From positions 2,377,227-2,441,226 of the forward strand of contig NZ_CP101161.1 of assembly GCF_024298865.1 (NCBI RefSeq): a stretch of 64,000 nt of DNA, in the 5' to 3' direction. Each line of letters starts with the position of its first letter. Position 1 is the first letter of the stretch. Under the pieces are notes generated by a model that worked only from the letters and a program-made list of their open reading frames with translations, did not search any database and was not told the origin of the DNA. The translations under genes were made by a program, and so were the position numbers. Positions 19,132-27,644 of the stretch are shown one piece after another. The stretch comes from Halorarius halobius. Its GTDB lineage: Archaea > Halobacteriota > Halobacteria > Halobacteriales > Haloarculaceae.

Positions 19132-20376
19132 GTGAGCAGTGTCCTCGACGCCCAGGTCGTTCGGCTGGTGTTGGCCGCCGCACTCGGCCTGTTTCTGGGG
19201 CTGGAGCGGGAGTGGTCGGACAAGGCGGCGGGCATCCGAACTCTCTCGCTGGTCAGCCTGCTGGGTGCGGTGTTCGTCGTGGTCGACAGCGAACCCCTGC
19301 TCGTCGTCGGCGGCGTCCTCGTCGTCGTCCAGGGAGCGCTGTTGGCCGCGCGTGGTCTACTCGACGAGGGCGCAGGGCTGTCGCTGACGACCGGCGCGTC
19401 GATGCTGGTGGCGTACGGCGTCGGCGCGCTCGTCGGGAGCGGCCTCCTCGTCGAGGGGGTGGCCGTCGCCGTCGTCTCCTCGCTGTTGCTCGTGTTGAAG
19501 CGGGAACTCCACTCCGTCGCACACGAACTCTCCCGGGAGGAGGTACGGTCGGCCAGCGAGTTCGCCATCCTCGCGTTCGTCGTGTTCCCGGTGTTGCCCG
19601 CCGAGTCGGTCGCGGTGAACGTCGGCCAGATACGCCTCTCGGTCGAGCCACGGGTCGTCTGGCTGATGGTCGTCACCGTCGCGGGCATCGGCATCGTCAA
19701 CTACGCCATCGTGAAGTCGTACGGGGGTCGTGGCGTCGCTGTCACTGGATTCTTCGGCGGCCTGGCGTCCTCGACGGCGGTCGTCGGGACGATGCTCGAC
19801 CACGTCCGCCAGCGGCCGGAAGCGGCCTCCTACGCGGTGGCGGCGGTCCTGCTTGCCAACGCCGCGATGGCGGCCCGCAACCTCGCCATCGCGCTCGCCT
19901 TTACGCTCGGGGCGGGCCTGCTGACGCAGGTGATACTGCCGCTCGGGACGGTCGTCGTCGGGAGCGCCGTCGTCGCCTTCGTCGCGGCCGACTGGGACGA
20001 GCAGGTGGAGTTCGACCTCGACACGCCGTTCCGGATGCGCTACGCGCTGGGGTTCGGCGCGGTGTTTCTGGTCATCGTCGCCGTCGGGGGGGTCGCCCAG
20101 GGACAGTTCGGCACCCTCGGACTGTACGTCACCGCCGCCCTCGCGGGGCTCGTCTCCTCCGCGGGTGCGACCACCTCGGTCGTGTTGCTGTACCGCGACG
20201 GCGCGGTCACCGGCGAGGTGGCCGCCATCGCCATCCTGCTCGGGACGGCCACCAGCATCGGGGTGAAGGCCGGGCTGACGACCGTCGCCCCCAACCGGGA
20301 GTTCACCACTCGCGTCGCCGGCTACAGCCTCGCGCTGCTGGCGGCGGCGGGCGCGACGGCGCTTCTGGCGCTGTGA
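19132..20376 (+). CDS. MgtC/SapB family membrane protein with DUF4010
   Basis: A 414-residue polytopic protein. The N-terminal ~130 residues contain the MgtC signature VVRLVLAAALGLFLGLEREWSDKAAGIRTLSLVSLLGA (two-helix EReW...aGiRT). The rest is the DUF4010 membrane domain (GGLASSTAVVGTMLDHVR, SAGATTSVVLLYRDG). MgtC proteins are linked to Mg2+ limitation and pH homeostasis in bacteria; the mechanism and archaeal role are unknown. GTG 19132 is preferred since the only good TATA box (19101-19108) lies just upstream of it and the 18 residues before it are not family-like. Confidence 0.85.
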   Translation: MSSVLDAQVVRLVLAAALGLFLGLEREWSDKAAGIRTLSLVSLLGAVFVVVDSEPLLVVGGVLVVVQGALLAARGLLDEGAGLSLTTGASMLVAYGVGALVGSGLLVEGVAVAVVSSLLLVLKRELHSVAHELSREEVRSASEFAILAFVVFPVLPAESVAVNVGQIRLSVEPRVVWLMVVTVAGIGIVNYAIVKSYGGRGVAVTGFFGGLASSTAVVGTMLDHVRQRPEAASYAVAAVLLANAAMAARNLAIALAFTLGAGLLTQVILPLGTVVVGSAVVAFVAADWDEQVEFDLDTPFRMRYALGFGAVFLVIVAVGGVAQGQFGTLGLYVTAALAGLVSSAGATTSVVLLYRDGAVTGEVAAIAILLGTATSIGVKAGLTTVAPNREFTTRVAGYSLALLAAAGATALLAL

Positions 20377-20441
20377 CGCGCGATGTAAGTGTTGCCGTTA
20401 CCATCGGTGTTCTTAACTAATGGCTTTCCCTACGCCGGTTC

Positions 20442-21779
20442 ATGGACCGAGACACGGCCGAGCCGACGGTCCGGAGCCTCCCCGGACCGAAGGCGGCCGA
20501 ACGGGTCGAGTACCACGGCGAGTTCGCGGCACCGAGCACCTACGTCTACGAGTTCGTCTGGGACGTCCTCGAGGACGCGACGGGGCCGTTCTGCACGGAT
20601 GCGGACGGCAACGTCCTCATGGACTTCACCAGCCACGTCGGCGCCGCGCCGCTCGGCTACAACCACCCCTATCTGCTGGAGCGGATGGAGGCGTTCGACC
20701 TGGTCGACCCGCTGAAGATCGCCGGCCAGGATTTCTACACGACCGCCGGCGACCCCGCGGACCCGGAGTTTCCCGGTCCCGCGGAGCTGATGGACCGGCT
20801 GACCGAGGTGTCGAGCCAGTACGGCATGGACACCGTGTTCCTCTCGAACTCCGGCGCGGAGGCCGTCGAGAACGCCCTGAAAATCTGCTACGACGACACC
20901 GGCGGGAAGTACGGCGTCACGTTCCACGGCGCGTTCCACGGGCGGACACTCGGGGCGCTGTCGCTCAACCGCTCGAAGGAGATATACCGACGCGAGTTCC
21001 CGGAGATACCGTCGGTCCACGACGTCCCCTACTGCGACGACCGGACCTGTGACCCCGACACCTGCTCGTGTGGCTTCTTCGCGGACGGCGTCTCACAGCT
21101 CCGGCGGATGCTCGACCCCCAGCGGGGGTGGGTCAACGGCGACGAGGTGGCGTTCGTCGTCGTCGAACCCGTCCAGGGGGAGGGCGGCTACCGGTTCCCC
21201 AGCGACGCGTTCACCGACGAACTGCAGGCGGTCTGCGACCAGCACGACCTCCTGTTGATAGCCGACGAGATACAGTCGGGGATGGGCCGCACCGGCGAGT
21301 TCTGGGCGTCGGACCACTCCGCGCTCGACCCGGACGTCATCGCGGCCGCGAAGGGTGCCCGCGTCGGCGCGACCATCGCGAGCGAGGAGGTGTTTCCCGC
21401 CGAGGAGTCGCGGCTCTCCTCGACGTGGGGCGCGGGCGACCTCGTCGCGTCGATGCAGGGTGCGCTCACCATCGACGCCATCCACGAGTTGGACCTGCTG
21501 GACAACGCCACCGCACGCGGACGGCAGGCACAGGAACTGCTCCGCGACGCCGACCTCCCGAACGCCGTGGACGTACGGGGCCAGGGGCTGATGCTGGCCG
21601 TCGAGTTCGACAGCAAGGAGCGGCGAAACGCGGTCATGGACGCCGCCTTCCAGCGCGGCCTGCTCACGCTGGGCTGTGGCCACGAGACGCTCCGCCTGCT
21701 TCCGCCGCTGGACGTGACCGAACGGGAGATACGGCTGGGCTGTGACCTGCTGGCCGAGGCCGTCGAAAGCGTCGCCTGA
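20442..21779 (+). CDS. Class-III PLP aminotransferase (L-lysine 6-transaminase-like) with Cys-rich insert
   Basis: A 445-residue fold-type-I enzyme. VFLSNSGAEAVENALKICY and FHGAFHGRTLGALSLNRSK bind PLP; LLIADEIQSGMGRTGEFWA holds the conserved Asp; DVIAAAKGARVGATIAS holds the Schiff-base Lys. The Lys context is closer to lysine 6-transaminases than to GABA or ornithine enzymes. Near residues 195-211 the segment YCDDRTCDPDTCSCGFF carries four Cys in 12 residues, unusual in class III and possibly a metal site. Physiological substrate unknown. A TATA-like cttaacta lies 22-29 bp upstream. Confidence 0.83.
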   Translation: MDRDTAEPTVRSLPGPKAAERVEYHGEFAAPSTYVYEFVWDVLEDATGPFCTDADGNVLMDFTSHVGAAPLGYNHPYLLERMEAFDLVDPLKIAGQDFYTTAGDPADPEFPGPAELMDRLTEVSSQYGMDTVFLSNSGAEAVENALKICYDDTGGKYGVTFHGAFHGRTLGALSLNRSKEIYRREFPEIPSVHDVPYCDDRTCDPDTCSCGFFADGVSQLRRMLDPQRGWVNGDEVAFVVVEPVQGEGGYRFPSDAFTDELQAVCDQHDLLLIADEIQSGMGRTGEFWASDHSALDPDVIAAAKGARVGATIASEEVFPAEESRLSSTWGAGDLVASMQGALTIDAIHELDLLDNATARGRQAQELLRDADLPNAVDVRGQGLMLAVEFDSKERRNAVMDAAFQRGLLTLGCGHETLRLLPPLDVTEREIRLGCDLLAEAVESVA

Positions 21780-21803
21780 GGGCTCTTACGCCGCTTTGAC
21801 GGC

Positions 21804-22127
21804 TCAGAACTGGTAGCGCCGGTCGTCCTCGATGTCGGGGTACTGGTCCTGGCCGGTCATCTCCTCGAACGTCATCCCCGAGAGATACTCGTCGTAGGTG
21901 CAGTCGTACGACGAGCGGAGGTGGAAGTCGAGGTTGCCCGTCTCGACGGCCCGCTGGAACAGTTCGTGGACCGCACGCCGGACGAGTTCGTCCGCGTCGT
22001 CGGGGTCGTACGCGGAGACGAGCATCGCCAGTTCGTTGCGCGTCTCGCGGTCCAGCGACACGTCCAGGTCCTCGCCGAGGTCGGCGTACGCGTCCTCCAC
22101 GTCCGTCGTGAGGTGGTCGAGACTCAT
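21804..22127 (-). CDS. Conserved haloarchaeal protein of unknown function (107 residues)
   Basis: MSLDHLTTDVEDAYADLGED, then LDRETRNELAMLVSAYDPDD, LVRRAVHELFQRAVETGNLD, and a C-terminal DYDCTYDEYLSGM-like region followed by acidic residues. Mostly helical, very acidic, with no recognised motif. It is not a transmembrane or zinc protein. The ATG at 22127 is the only reasonable start. It converges on the aminotransferase gene and follows the small membrane protein gene, possibly in one transcript. Confidence 0.68.
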   Translation of the reverse strand: MSLDHLTTDVEDAYADLGEDLDVSLDRETRNELAMLVSAYDPDDADELVRRAVHELFQRAVETGNLDFHLRSSYDCTYDEYLSGMTFEEMTGQDQYPDIEDDRRYQF

Positions 22128-22159
22128 ATCCGCCGGTGGGGGAGCGGGGCGGATACGGC

Positions 22160-22354
22160 TTACGGCTCCCCGGGCGTCGTCCGAGGGTCGACGTAGTAGC
22201 GTTTGACGGCCCATAGCGCCGTGCCGACGACCAGACACAGCAGACCCACTGGGAGCCACAGCGCCCCGAACAGGACGGCGAGCGCCGGGACGAGGAGGCT
22301 GGCCCCGAGAAGCGCCAGCGAGCGGGGGTGCACGGTCGCCGAGTCGGTCCGCAC
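22160..22354 (-). CDS. Small two-helix membrane protein (64 residues)
   Basis: After a short polar start the protein reads RSLALLGASLLVPALAVLFG and ALWLPVGLLCLVVGTALWAV, two hydrophobic helices with a tight turn, then KRYYVDPRTTPGEP on the cytosolic side by the positive-inside rule. Function unknown. GTG at 22354 was chosen; a TTG 6 bp further upstream is also possible. It lies 32 bp before the 107-residue gene on the same strand. Confidence 0.6.
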   Translation of the reverse strand: MRTDSATVHPRSLALLGASLLVPALAVLFGALWLPVGLLCLVVGTALWAVKRYYVDPRTTPGEP

Positions 22355-22432
22355 GGGCAAGGGCCTTTGGGAGATACAGCGGCTCTTTGTGCCACTACAA
22401 GAGCTTTATCGGGGACCGTCACAGGTGAGAGT

Positions 22433-23383
22433 ATGCCCTCCACGCGCAGAGCGTTCGTCGTCGCCGCGGCCGCGGGGCTCGGCGGCTGTACGTCGGTGCT
22501 GTCGGACGACGCCGCTTCCGAGGGGTCGCCCGTCGACGGTACCGACCCCGGGACCGGGACACCCGACGACTGTACCGCCGGCTACTACGTCGACCGCTAC
22601 CCGTTCACACCGGTCGAGGACCTCCCCGCGACGCTCGACCGGGCGGTCGAACGCGAGGTGGTCGCCGCGGCCGTCGCGGACGGCGAGACCACCTACGAGA
22701 CGTACGGCCAGGAGCCGCTCGACGAGGGGGTCGTCGCCCACGAGGACACGTACTACTGGCTCTCCATCACCGCCGCGAGCGCGACCGAGGTACCCGCGTA
22801 CCTGTTCGACTGCTCGTGGGAGTACGGACGGGAGGCTCCGGCCGACGCGACGGTCATCGCGTACGCCGACCTCCCGGAGAGCGACCGCGAGGCGATGCAG
22901 TTGCTCGTCGCCCCGGAGGGAAGCGAGGAGGGGGAACGCCACCCCTCGGAGTCGCTGACCATCAGGGAGCGTCCCGTCCCGTACCCGGAGGGCGGCGACG
23001 ACTCCGAACTGCTCGCCCGCGATACGGTCTGGGTGCGCTGGAACGACCGCGAGTACCGCGTCTCGACCGGCGAGCGGACGTCGACGGAGCGGCACACCTA
23101 CCGGTACGCCGCCGAGCAGGTGGCCGACGACGACGCCGGGTTGCGGGCGTGGGCGGGCGAGGAGTTCGTCGTCGACCTCTCGCTGTCGGAGGCGGCACGC
23201 GACGCGTACGAGCGGGCCGGCGGCGAGGCCGGCTACGAGGCCTGCGAACCCGCGCCCGATGGGCTCGACGCACTCCTCGACCAGTTGCCCGAGGACGCGC
23301 GGCTCCCCGGCCCCGCGGACGGCTGGTACGTCCGTGTCGACGGCGAGCGGTCGCGGTTGACGGTCATGCAGTGGGTGGAGTGA
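22433..23383 (+). CDS. Putative lipoprotein of unknown function (316 residues)
   Basis: The leader MPSTRRAFVVAAAAGLGGC has a twin-Arg followed by Ala-rich residues and a lipobox LGGC with Cys19, so it is probably a Tat-exported, lipid-anchored surface protein. The mature part is acidic, with a Ser/Thr/Pro/Gly-rich spacer (residues ~20-45) and then a globular region containing several Trp and Tyr. Recurrent segments DTYYWLSITAASATEVPAYL and DTVWVRWNDREYRVSTGE have beta character. No family recognised. A TATA-like tttatc lies 23-28 bp upstream. Confidence 0.75.
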   Translation: MPSTRRAFVVAAAAGLGGCTSVLSDDAASEGSPVDGTDPGTGTPDDCTAGYYVDRYPFTPVEDLPATLDRAVEREVVAAAVADGETTYETYGQEPLDEGVVAHEDTYYWLSITAASATEVPAYLFDCSWEYGREAPADATVIAYADLPESDREAMQLLVAPEGSEEGERHPSESLTIRERPVPYPEGGDDSELLARDTVWVRWNDREYRVSTGERTSTERHTYRYAAEQVADDDAGLRAWAGEEFVVDLSLSEAARDAYERAGGEAGYEACEPAPDGLDALLDQLPEDARLPGPADGWYVRVDGERSRLTVMQWVE

Positions 23384-23431
23384 GCCGGCGGGAACGCCAC
23401 CACTAAGCGCGGGACCGCCCTACACCGGGTA

Positions 23432-24334
23432 ATGAGCGAGGCCGCGCAGTTGCCCGAAGACGTCGATGCGGTCCGCGAGGCGCTCGTCTCGTGGTACGAG
23501 GCCGACCATCGCTCGTACCCGTGGCGCGAGACGACCGACCCGTACCCGATTCTCGTGAGCGAGGTGATGAGCCAGCAGACGCAACTCGACCGCGTGGAGT
23601 CGGCGTGGCACGCGTTCCTCGACCGGTGGCCGACCGTCGAGGCGCTCGCGGCCGCCGACCGCGCCGACGTGGTGGGGTTCTGGACCGACCACTCGCTCGG
23701 CTACAACAACCGGGCGACGTACCTCCACGAGGCGGCCGGACAGGTCGTCGACGAACACGGCGGCGAGTTCCCCCGCACTCCGAAGGGGCTCTCGGAGCTG
23801 ATGGGCGTCGGTCCCTACACCGCGAACGCCGTCGCCTCCTTCGCGTTCAACGAGGGGAACGCCGTCGTCGACACGAACGTGAAGCGCGTCCTCTACCGCG
23901 CGTTCGACGCTCCCGACGACGACGCCGAGTTCGAGCGTCTCGCCGGCGAGTTGATGCCCGACGGTGAGTCCCGCGTCTGGAACAACGCCGTCATGGAGTT
24001 GGGCGGCGTCGCCTGCGGGAAGACGCCCGCCTGCGACGAGCAGGACTGCCCGTGGCGGGCGTGGTGTCACGCCTACGAGACGGGCGATTTCACCGCGCCG
24101 GACGTGCCGACCCAGCCGGCGTTCGAGGGGTCGCGCCGGCAGATGCGCGGCCGGGTCCTGTCGGCCCTGCGCGAGCACGGCGAACTCGACCTGGACGCGC
24201 TGGGCCACCGCGTCCGCGTCGACTACGCGCCGGACGGCGAGTACGGCCGCGAGTGGCTCCGCGACCTGCTCGGTGACCTCGAATCCGACGGCCTCGTCGC
24301 CGTCGAGGGCGACCGCGCCCGGTTGGCGCGATGA
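23432..24334 (+). CDS. mutY: A/G-specific adenine DNA glycosylase MutY
   Basis: A 300-residue HhH base-excision enzyme that removes adenine opposite 8-oxoG. Catalytic Glu44 is in SEVMSQQTQLDRVE, the helix-hairpin-helix is LMGVGPYTANAVASFAFN, and catalytic Asp147 is in VVDTNVKRVLYR. The Fe-S loop has Cys195, 201, 206 and 212 (C-x5-C-x4-C-x5-C), a spacing that differs from the common C-x6-C-x2-C-x5-C. The NUDIX-like 8-oxoG-reading domain of bacterial MutY is replaced by a short winged-helix-like C-terminus (residues ~230-300). It overlaps the next gene by 4 bp. Confidence 0.92.
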   Translation: MSEAAQLPEDVDAVREALVSWYEADHRSYPWRETTDPYPILVSEVMSQQTQLDRVESAWHAFLDRWPTVEALAAADRADVVGFWTDHSLGYNNRATYLHEAAGQVVDEHGGEFPRTPKGLSELMGVGPYTANAVASFAFNEGNAVVDTNVKRVLYRAFDAPDDDAEFERLAGELMPDGESRVWNNAVMELGGVACGKTPACDEQDCPWRAWCHAYETGDFTAPDVPTQPAFEGSRRQMRGRVLSALREHGELDLDALGHRVRVDYAPDGEYGREWLRDLLGDLESDGLVAVEGDRARLAR

Positions 24335-24513
24335 CGGTCGACCTCCGGCCGGCGTTCATCGGGTTCGTCGCCGCGGCGCTTGGCACCCTCGCCGTCGGCC
24401 TCGTACAGGGGATGCCGCTGGCGGCGCTGTTGCCGCTGGCGGCGCTGGTCGGCGTCCTGTTCGCGGCGGGCAACCTGTTCATCGAGCACCGGCGGAGCCG
24501 GCCCCCGAACTGA
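24331..24513 (+). CDS. Small membrane protein (60 residues) coupled to mutY
   Basis: ATG overlaps the mutY stop (ATGA). The protein is two hydrophobic helices, PAFIGFVAAALGTLAVGLVQ and LPLAALVGVLFAAGNLFI, ending EHRRSRPPN. No family recognised. The 4-bp overlap and codon use support expression; nothing links it to DNA repair except position. Confidence 0.62.
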   Translation: MTVDLRPAFIGFVAAALGTLAVGLVQGMPLAALLPLAALVGVLFAAGNLFIEHRRSRPPN

Positions 24514-24559
24514 GCCGTCACAGCGGGGAGCATATACGGGGGCGGGCTCTCGGTCCGGT

Positions 24560-25138
24560 ATGAGCGACGTACACGTCGCCGCCATCGCCGGCAGTCTCCG
24601 CGACGAGAGCTACACCCGCGCGTCGGTCCGGGTCGCGCTCGACGCCGCGGAGGCGGACCGGGACGTGACGACCGACCTCGTCGACCTCCGGGCGCTCGAC
24701 CTCCCGGTGTACGACGGCGACGACGACGACGCGGGCGACGCGGCCGACCTCCGCGAGCGGCTCCGGGCCGCCGACGCCGTCGTCCTGGGCACGCCCGTCT
24801 ACCACGGCTCGTACGCCTCGCCGCTGAAGACGGCGCTCGACTACTGTGGCTTCGACGAGTTCGAGGAGAAGACGGTCGGCCTGCTCGCGGTCGCGGGCGG
24901 CTCGTTCCCGACGGCGACGCTCGACCACCTGCGGGTGGTGATGCGCGCGCTCAACGCGTGGGTGCTCCCGCATCAGGCGGCGCTTCCCCGGGTCGGCTCC
25001 CACTTCGAGGGCGGCGAACTGGTCGACGACGACCTCCGCGACCGGGTGGAGACGCTCGGCCGCCGGTGCGTCGAGTACGCCAACATCGAACCGGACCCGC
25101 GCACGTTCGAGGCGGCATCGAACGTCGGGGCCGAGTGA
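24560..25138 (+). CDS. NADPH-dependent FMN reductase family protein
   Basis: A 192-residue flavodoxin-like protein. The FMN-phosphate loop IAGSLRDESYTRA (residues ~9-21) and the second loop LGTPVYHGSYASPLKTALDY are the standard NAD(P)H:FMN reductase motifs, followed by VGLLAVAGGSFPTATLDHLR. It reduces flavin or quinone-like acceptors with NAD(P)H; the physiological acceptor is unknown. A gatatacg-like AT box (catatacg, 24532-24539) lies about 22 bp before the ATG, so it probably has its own promoter. Confidence 0.88.
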   Translation: MSDVHVAAIAGSLRDESYTRASVRVALDAAEADRDVTTDLVDLRALDLPVYDGDDDDAGDAADLRERLRAADAVVLGTPVYHGSYASPLKTALDYCGFDEFEEKTVGLLAVAGGSFPTATLDHLRVVMRALNAWVLPHQAALPRVGSHFEGGELVDDDLRDRVETLGRRCVEYANIEPDPRTFEAASNVGAE

Positions 25139-25202
25139 GTCGGGGTCGCCGGCGGCGACCGCTGACCGCAACCGTTAATCCCGCGCCCGTACCCGACCCG
25201 GC

Positions 25203-25787
25203 GTGCACGCCATCACGAACAGCGGGTGGGTCGAGGTGGTCACCGGCTGTATGTTCTCGGGGAAGACCGAGGAACTGCTCCGTCGCGTCCGTCGTGCCGA
25301 AATCGCGGGTCAGTCCGTCGCGGCGTTCACCCCGGCCATCGACGACCGGTACGGGACAGCCACCATCGGCAGTCACGCCGGCCGCCGCATCGAGGCACGG
25401 GTGGTCGACCCGGAGGACCCCGCCCCGGACATCCACGCGGACCTGAACGGCGAGCAGGTCGTCGCCGTCGACGAGGCGAACTTCTTCTCCGAGCCGCTGG
25501 TCGAGGTCTGCCGCGACCTGGCCGACGAGGGCCGGCGTGTCATCGTCTCGGGCACCGACCAGACGTTCCGCGGCGAGCCGTTCAGTCCCATCCCGGAGCT
25601 GATGGCTACCGCGGAGTACGTCGAGAAGTTCCAGGCCATCTGCTCGCAGTGTGGGGAGCCCGCGACGCGGAACCAGCGGCTCATCGAGGGCGACCCGGCC
25701 CACTACGACGACCCGACGATCATGGTCGGCGCCGAGGAGTCGTACGAGGCGCGGTGTCGCAGTTGCCACGTCGTCCGGCGGGACTGA
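25203..25787 (+). CDS. tdk: Thymidine kinase (type II)
   Basis: A 194-residue salvage enzyme phosphorylating thymidine with ATP. Walker A is VTGCMFSGKTEELLRRVRRA (residues ~13-32), the catalytic Glu/Asp stretch is VVAVDEANFF, and the lasso-type zinc site uses CSQCG and CRSCH. GTDQTFRGEPFSPIPELMA is the family's nucleotide-binding loop. The start is GTG at 25203, consistent with the family N-terminus MHAITNSGWVEVVTG; an AT box (gttaatcc) is ~30 bp upstream. Confidence 0.95.
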   Translation: MHAITNSGWVEVVTGCMFSGKTEELLRRVRRAEIAGQSVAAFTPAIDDRYGTATIGSHAGRRIEARVVDPEDPAPDIHADLNGEQVVAVDEANFFSEPLVEVCRDLADEGRRVIVSGTDQTFRGEPFSPIPELMATAEYVEKFQAICSQCGEPATRNQRLIEGDPAHYDDPTIMVGAEESYEARCRSCHVVRRD

Positions 25788-25910
25788 CGCGTCCGGCGGC
25801 CACCGTTTTATTCGGGGCGAGTTCTCAGGAACGGAAAACGCGGTCGGGAGTATTAGTGACCGAGGCACGGACCGTCGGTGGAGGGCCACCACGCCCGACA
25901 GAGAGACACG

Positions 25911-26051
25911 ATGTCTGCCGACTCGATAACCATCGCCTGTGACTGCGGCCGGACCCACGAGATAGACGGCGGCAACGACCGCCTGGAGTGTGACTGCGGC
26001 TGTACCTACGCCGTGACGGTGACCGAACTGAAGCCGTTGCTGGAGGAGTGA
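25911..26051 (+). CDS. Zinc-finger microprotein (46 residues)
   Basis: MSADSITIACDCGRTHEIDG followed by LECDCGCTYAVTV and an acidic end. Cysteines are arranged CDCG...CDCGC, enough for one zinc site. Haloarchaea are rich in such short Cys proteins, many with regulatory roles, but nothing specific can be said here. It lies between tdk and the Yip1 gene with an AT-containing region upstream (ggagtattagtgac, 25849-25862). Confidence 0.7.
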   Translation: MSADSITIACDCGRTHEIDGGNDRLECDCGCTYAVTVTELKPLLEE

Positions 26052-26097
26052 CGCCGCTGTCGCAACCGTGAAAGCGGTCGATGCCCTACCCCGTGTA

Positions 26098-26745
26098 GTG
26101 ACGACGTGGGTCGAGAACCCGACGGGTGGCCGCGACCGTGGCCCCCGCGGACTGGTGCGCGCGTGGGTCGAGGTGCTGGTGCGACCGCGGCGGTTCTTCC
26201 ACAACGGCATCGCTCCGGGCGACCAGGCACCGGGGCTCGTGTTCGCGGTCGCGGTCGCCGTCGCGTACGTCGCCTCGCGATTCCTGTTCGTGCCGTCCAC
26301 GCGCCCCGAGTTCTTCGCCAGCGAGGCCGCCTCCGTGGCGTTCGGCCTGCTGGTCGCCGCGTTCCTGATAGCGCCGCTGGCGCTTCATCTCGTCGCGGCT
26401 CTCGAGGTGGTGCTGTTGATGCTGTTCGTCCCCGACCGCGCGGGCGTCTCCGAGACGGTGCAGGTCATCGCGTACGCGACGGCGCCGATGGTGCTCGCCG
26501 GCGTGGGCGTCTCCCCGGCGCTCGCAGGCGTCGGGGGGATGGAGACGGTCGTCGCCGTGTGGCGACTCCTGCTGGCGCTGTGGGGAACGGCCCTACTGGT
26601 CGTCGGCATCGCCACCGTCCACGACGTCTCGCTCCCGCGGGCGGCCGCCGCCGCCGCCGTCCCCGCGGTCGTCGTGTTCGGCTACTTCTTCGGCGGCGTC
26701 TTCGCGTTCGAGACGGCAACCGGGCTGAACGTCGTCCCCGGCTGA
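26098..26745 (+). CDS. Yip1-domain membrane protein
   Basis: A 215-residue protein. MTTWVENPTGGRDRGPRGLV and VEVLVRPRRFFHNGIAPGDQ form the N-terminal amphipathic part seen before the membrane domain in haloarchaeal Yip1 proteins. About five hydrophobic helices follow, with VSETVQVIAYATAPMVLAGV as the conserved Yip1 core. Role unknown. GTG 26098 was chosen rather than a GTG 30 bp upstream because it gives the recurrent start MTTWVENP. Confidence 0.83.
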   Translation: MTTWVENPTGGRDRGPRGLVRAWVEVLVRPRRFFHNGIAPGDQAPGLVFAVAVAVAYVASRFLFVPSTRPEFFASEAASVAFGLLVAAFLIAPLALHLVAALEVVLLMLFVPDRAGVSETVQVIAYATAPMVLAGVGVSPALAGVGGMETVVAVWRLLLALWGTALLVVGIATVHDVSLPRAAAAAAVPAVVVFGYFFGGVFAFETATGLNVVPG

Positions 26746-26801
26746 CGGCGGCGCCGGCCGACATGGAAACGCAATTACCGGGGCGACCCGAAGCCGCGAG
26801 C

Positions 26802-27560
26802 GTGACCAACACGCAGGTTACCCTCATCCAGATAGACAACTACGGGCCGTGGACCGTCGAGCCCGAACCCCGCCGCGAGGTGGACCTGCAGACGCTGCAG
26901 TCGCGGCTGTACGCGGACCTCTCGCAACTGTTCGGCAACCGCGAGGGGTACGTGTTCTTCACCCGGTTCGACAACATGGTCGCGGTGACCAACGGCCTCG
27001 ACCGCGAGGCCCACGCGCTCATCCAGGAGTCGGTGGCGAACCGCTACCCGGTGACGCTGTCGCTCGGCGTCGCGGTCGACCCCTCGCCGGCGGCGGCGCT
27101 GGGACGCGCGACCGACTATCTGCAGGAAGCCGGCTCCGCACAGGACGCCGACCGCACCCAGATACTCGAAGGCGACCCGCTCGCGGAGAGCGACCGCGCG
27201 GCCGACGACGTACAGATAGCCCACTTCGACGTGAACGACGCCACCGGCAAGTACACCGACGAGCTGAACGCGTTCGACTCGTTCATCCACATCGAGCAGG
27301 GGTACGCCTCGCTGATGCGGTACATGCGCCGCGCCCACGACGCGCTGTCGTTCTTCGTCGGCGGGGACAACATCATCGCGGTCTGTCCGGCGATGGACGC
27401 CGACGGCTACCACGACGCCATCGCCCACGTCCGCGAGGAGGTGGACGTGGAACTGAAGGTGGGGGTTGGGCAGGCCCGCACCGCACAGGACGCGGGGATG
27501 GCCGCCAAGCACGCGCTGGAAGACTGCCGGTACGAGGGGACCGACGTGGAGTTCGCCTGA
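26802..27560 (+). CDS. gch3: GTP cyclohydrolase III
   Basis: A 252-residue archaeal enzyme converting GTP to 2-amino-5-formylamino-6-ribosylamino-4(3H)-pyrimidinone 5'-phosphate, the first step toward riboflavin and F420 in archaea. The start TNTQVTLIQIDNYGPWTVEP is the hallmark. The two ferredoxin-like halves each carry a cyclase-like metal/nucleotide motif: FTRFDNMVAVTNG (residues ~56-68) and FFVGGDNIIAVCPA (~186-199). GTG 26802 was chosen over an in-frame ATG 39 bp upstream to give the family start. Confidence 0.94.
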   Translation: MTNTQVTLIQIDNYGPWTVEPEPRREVDLQTLQSRLYADLSQLFGNREGYVFFTRFDNMVAVTNGLDREAHALIQESVANRYPVTLSLGVAVDPSPAAALGRATDYLQEAGSAQDADRTQILEGDPLAESDRAADDVQIAHFDVNDATGKYTDELNAFDSFIHIEQGYASLMRYMRRAHDALSFFVGGDNIIAVCPAMDADGYHDAIAHVREEVDVELKVGVGQARTAQDAGMAAKHALEDCRYEGTDVEFA

Positions 27561-27610
27561 GACGGCACACTCCGGCTTTTACGTGAAACCCGCTTCGCGC
27601 GGTAAGTCAG

Positions 27611-27618
27611 CTTTATGT
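27611..27618 (+). promoter_or_regulatory. TATA box of livK
   Basis: ctttatgt lies 27-34 bp before the livK ATG, the best AT element in the gap after gch3. A T4 tract at 27577-27580, just after the gch3 stop, may end the upstream transcript. Confidence 0.55.
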
Positions 27619-27644
27619 TCACTGGTGCGTAAGCGTCGCCCGGT

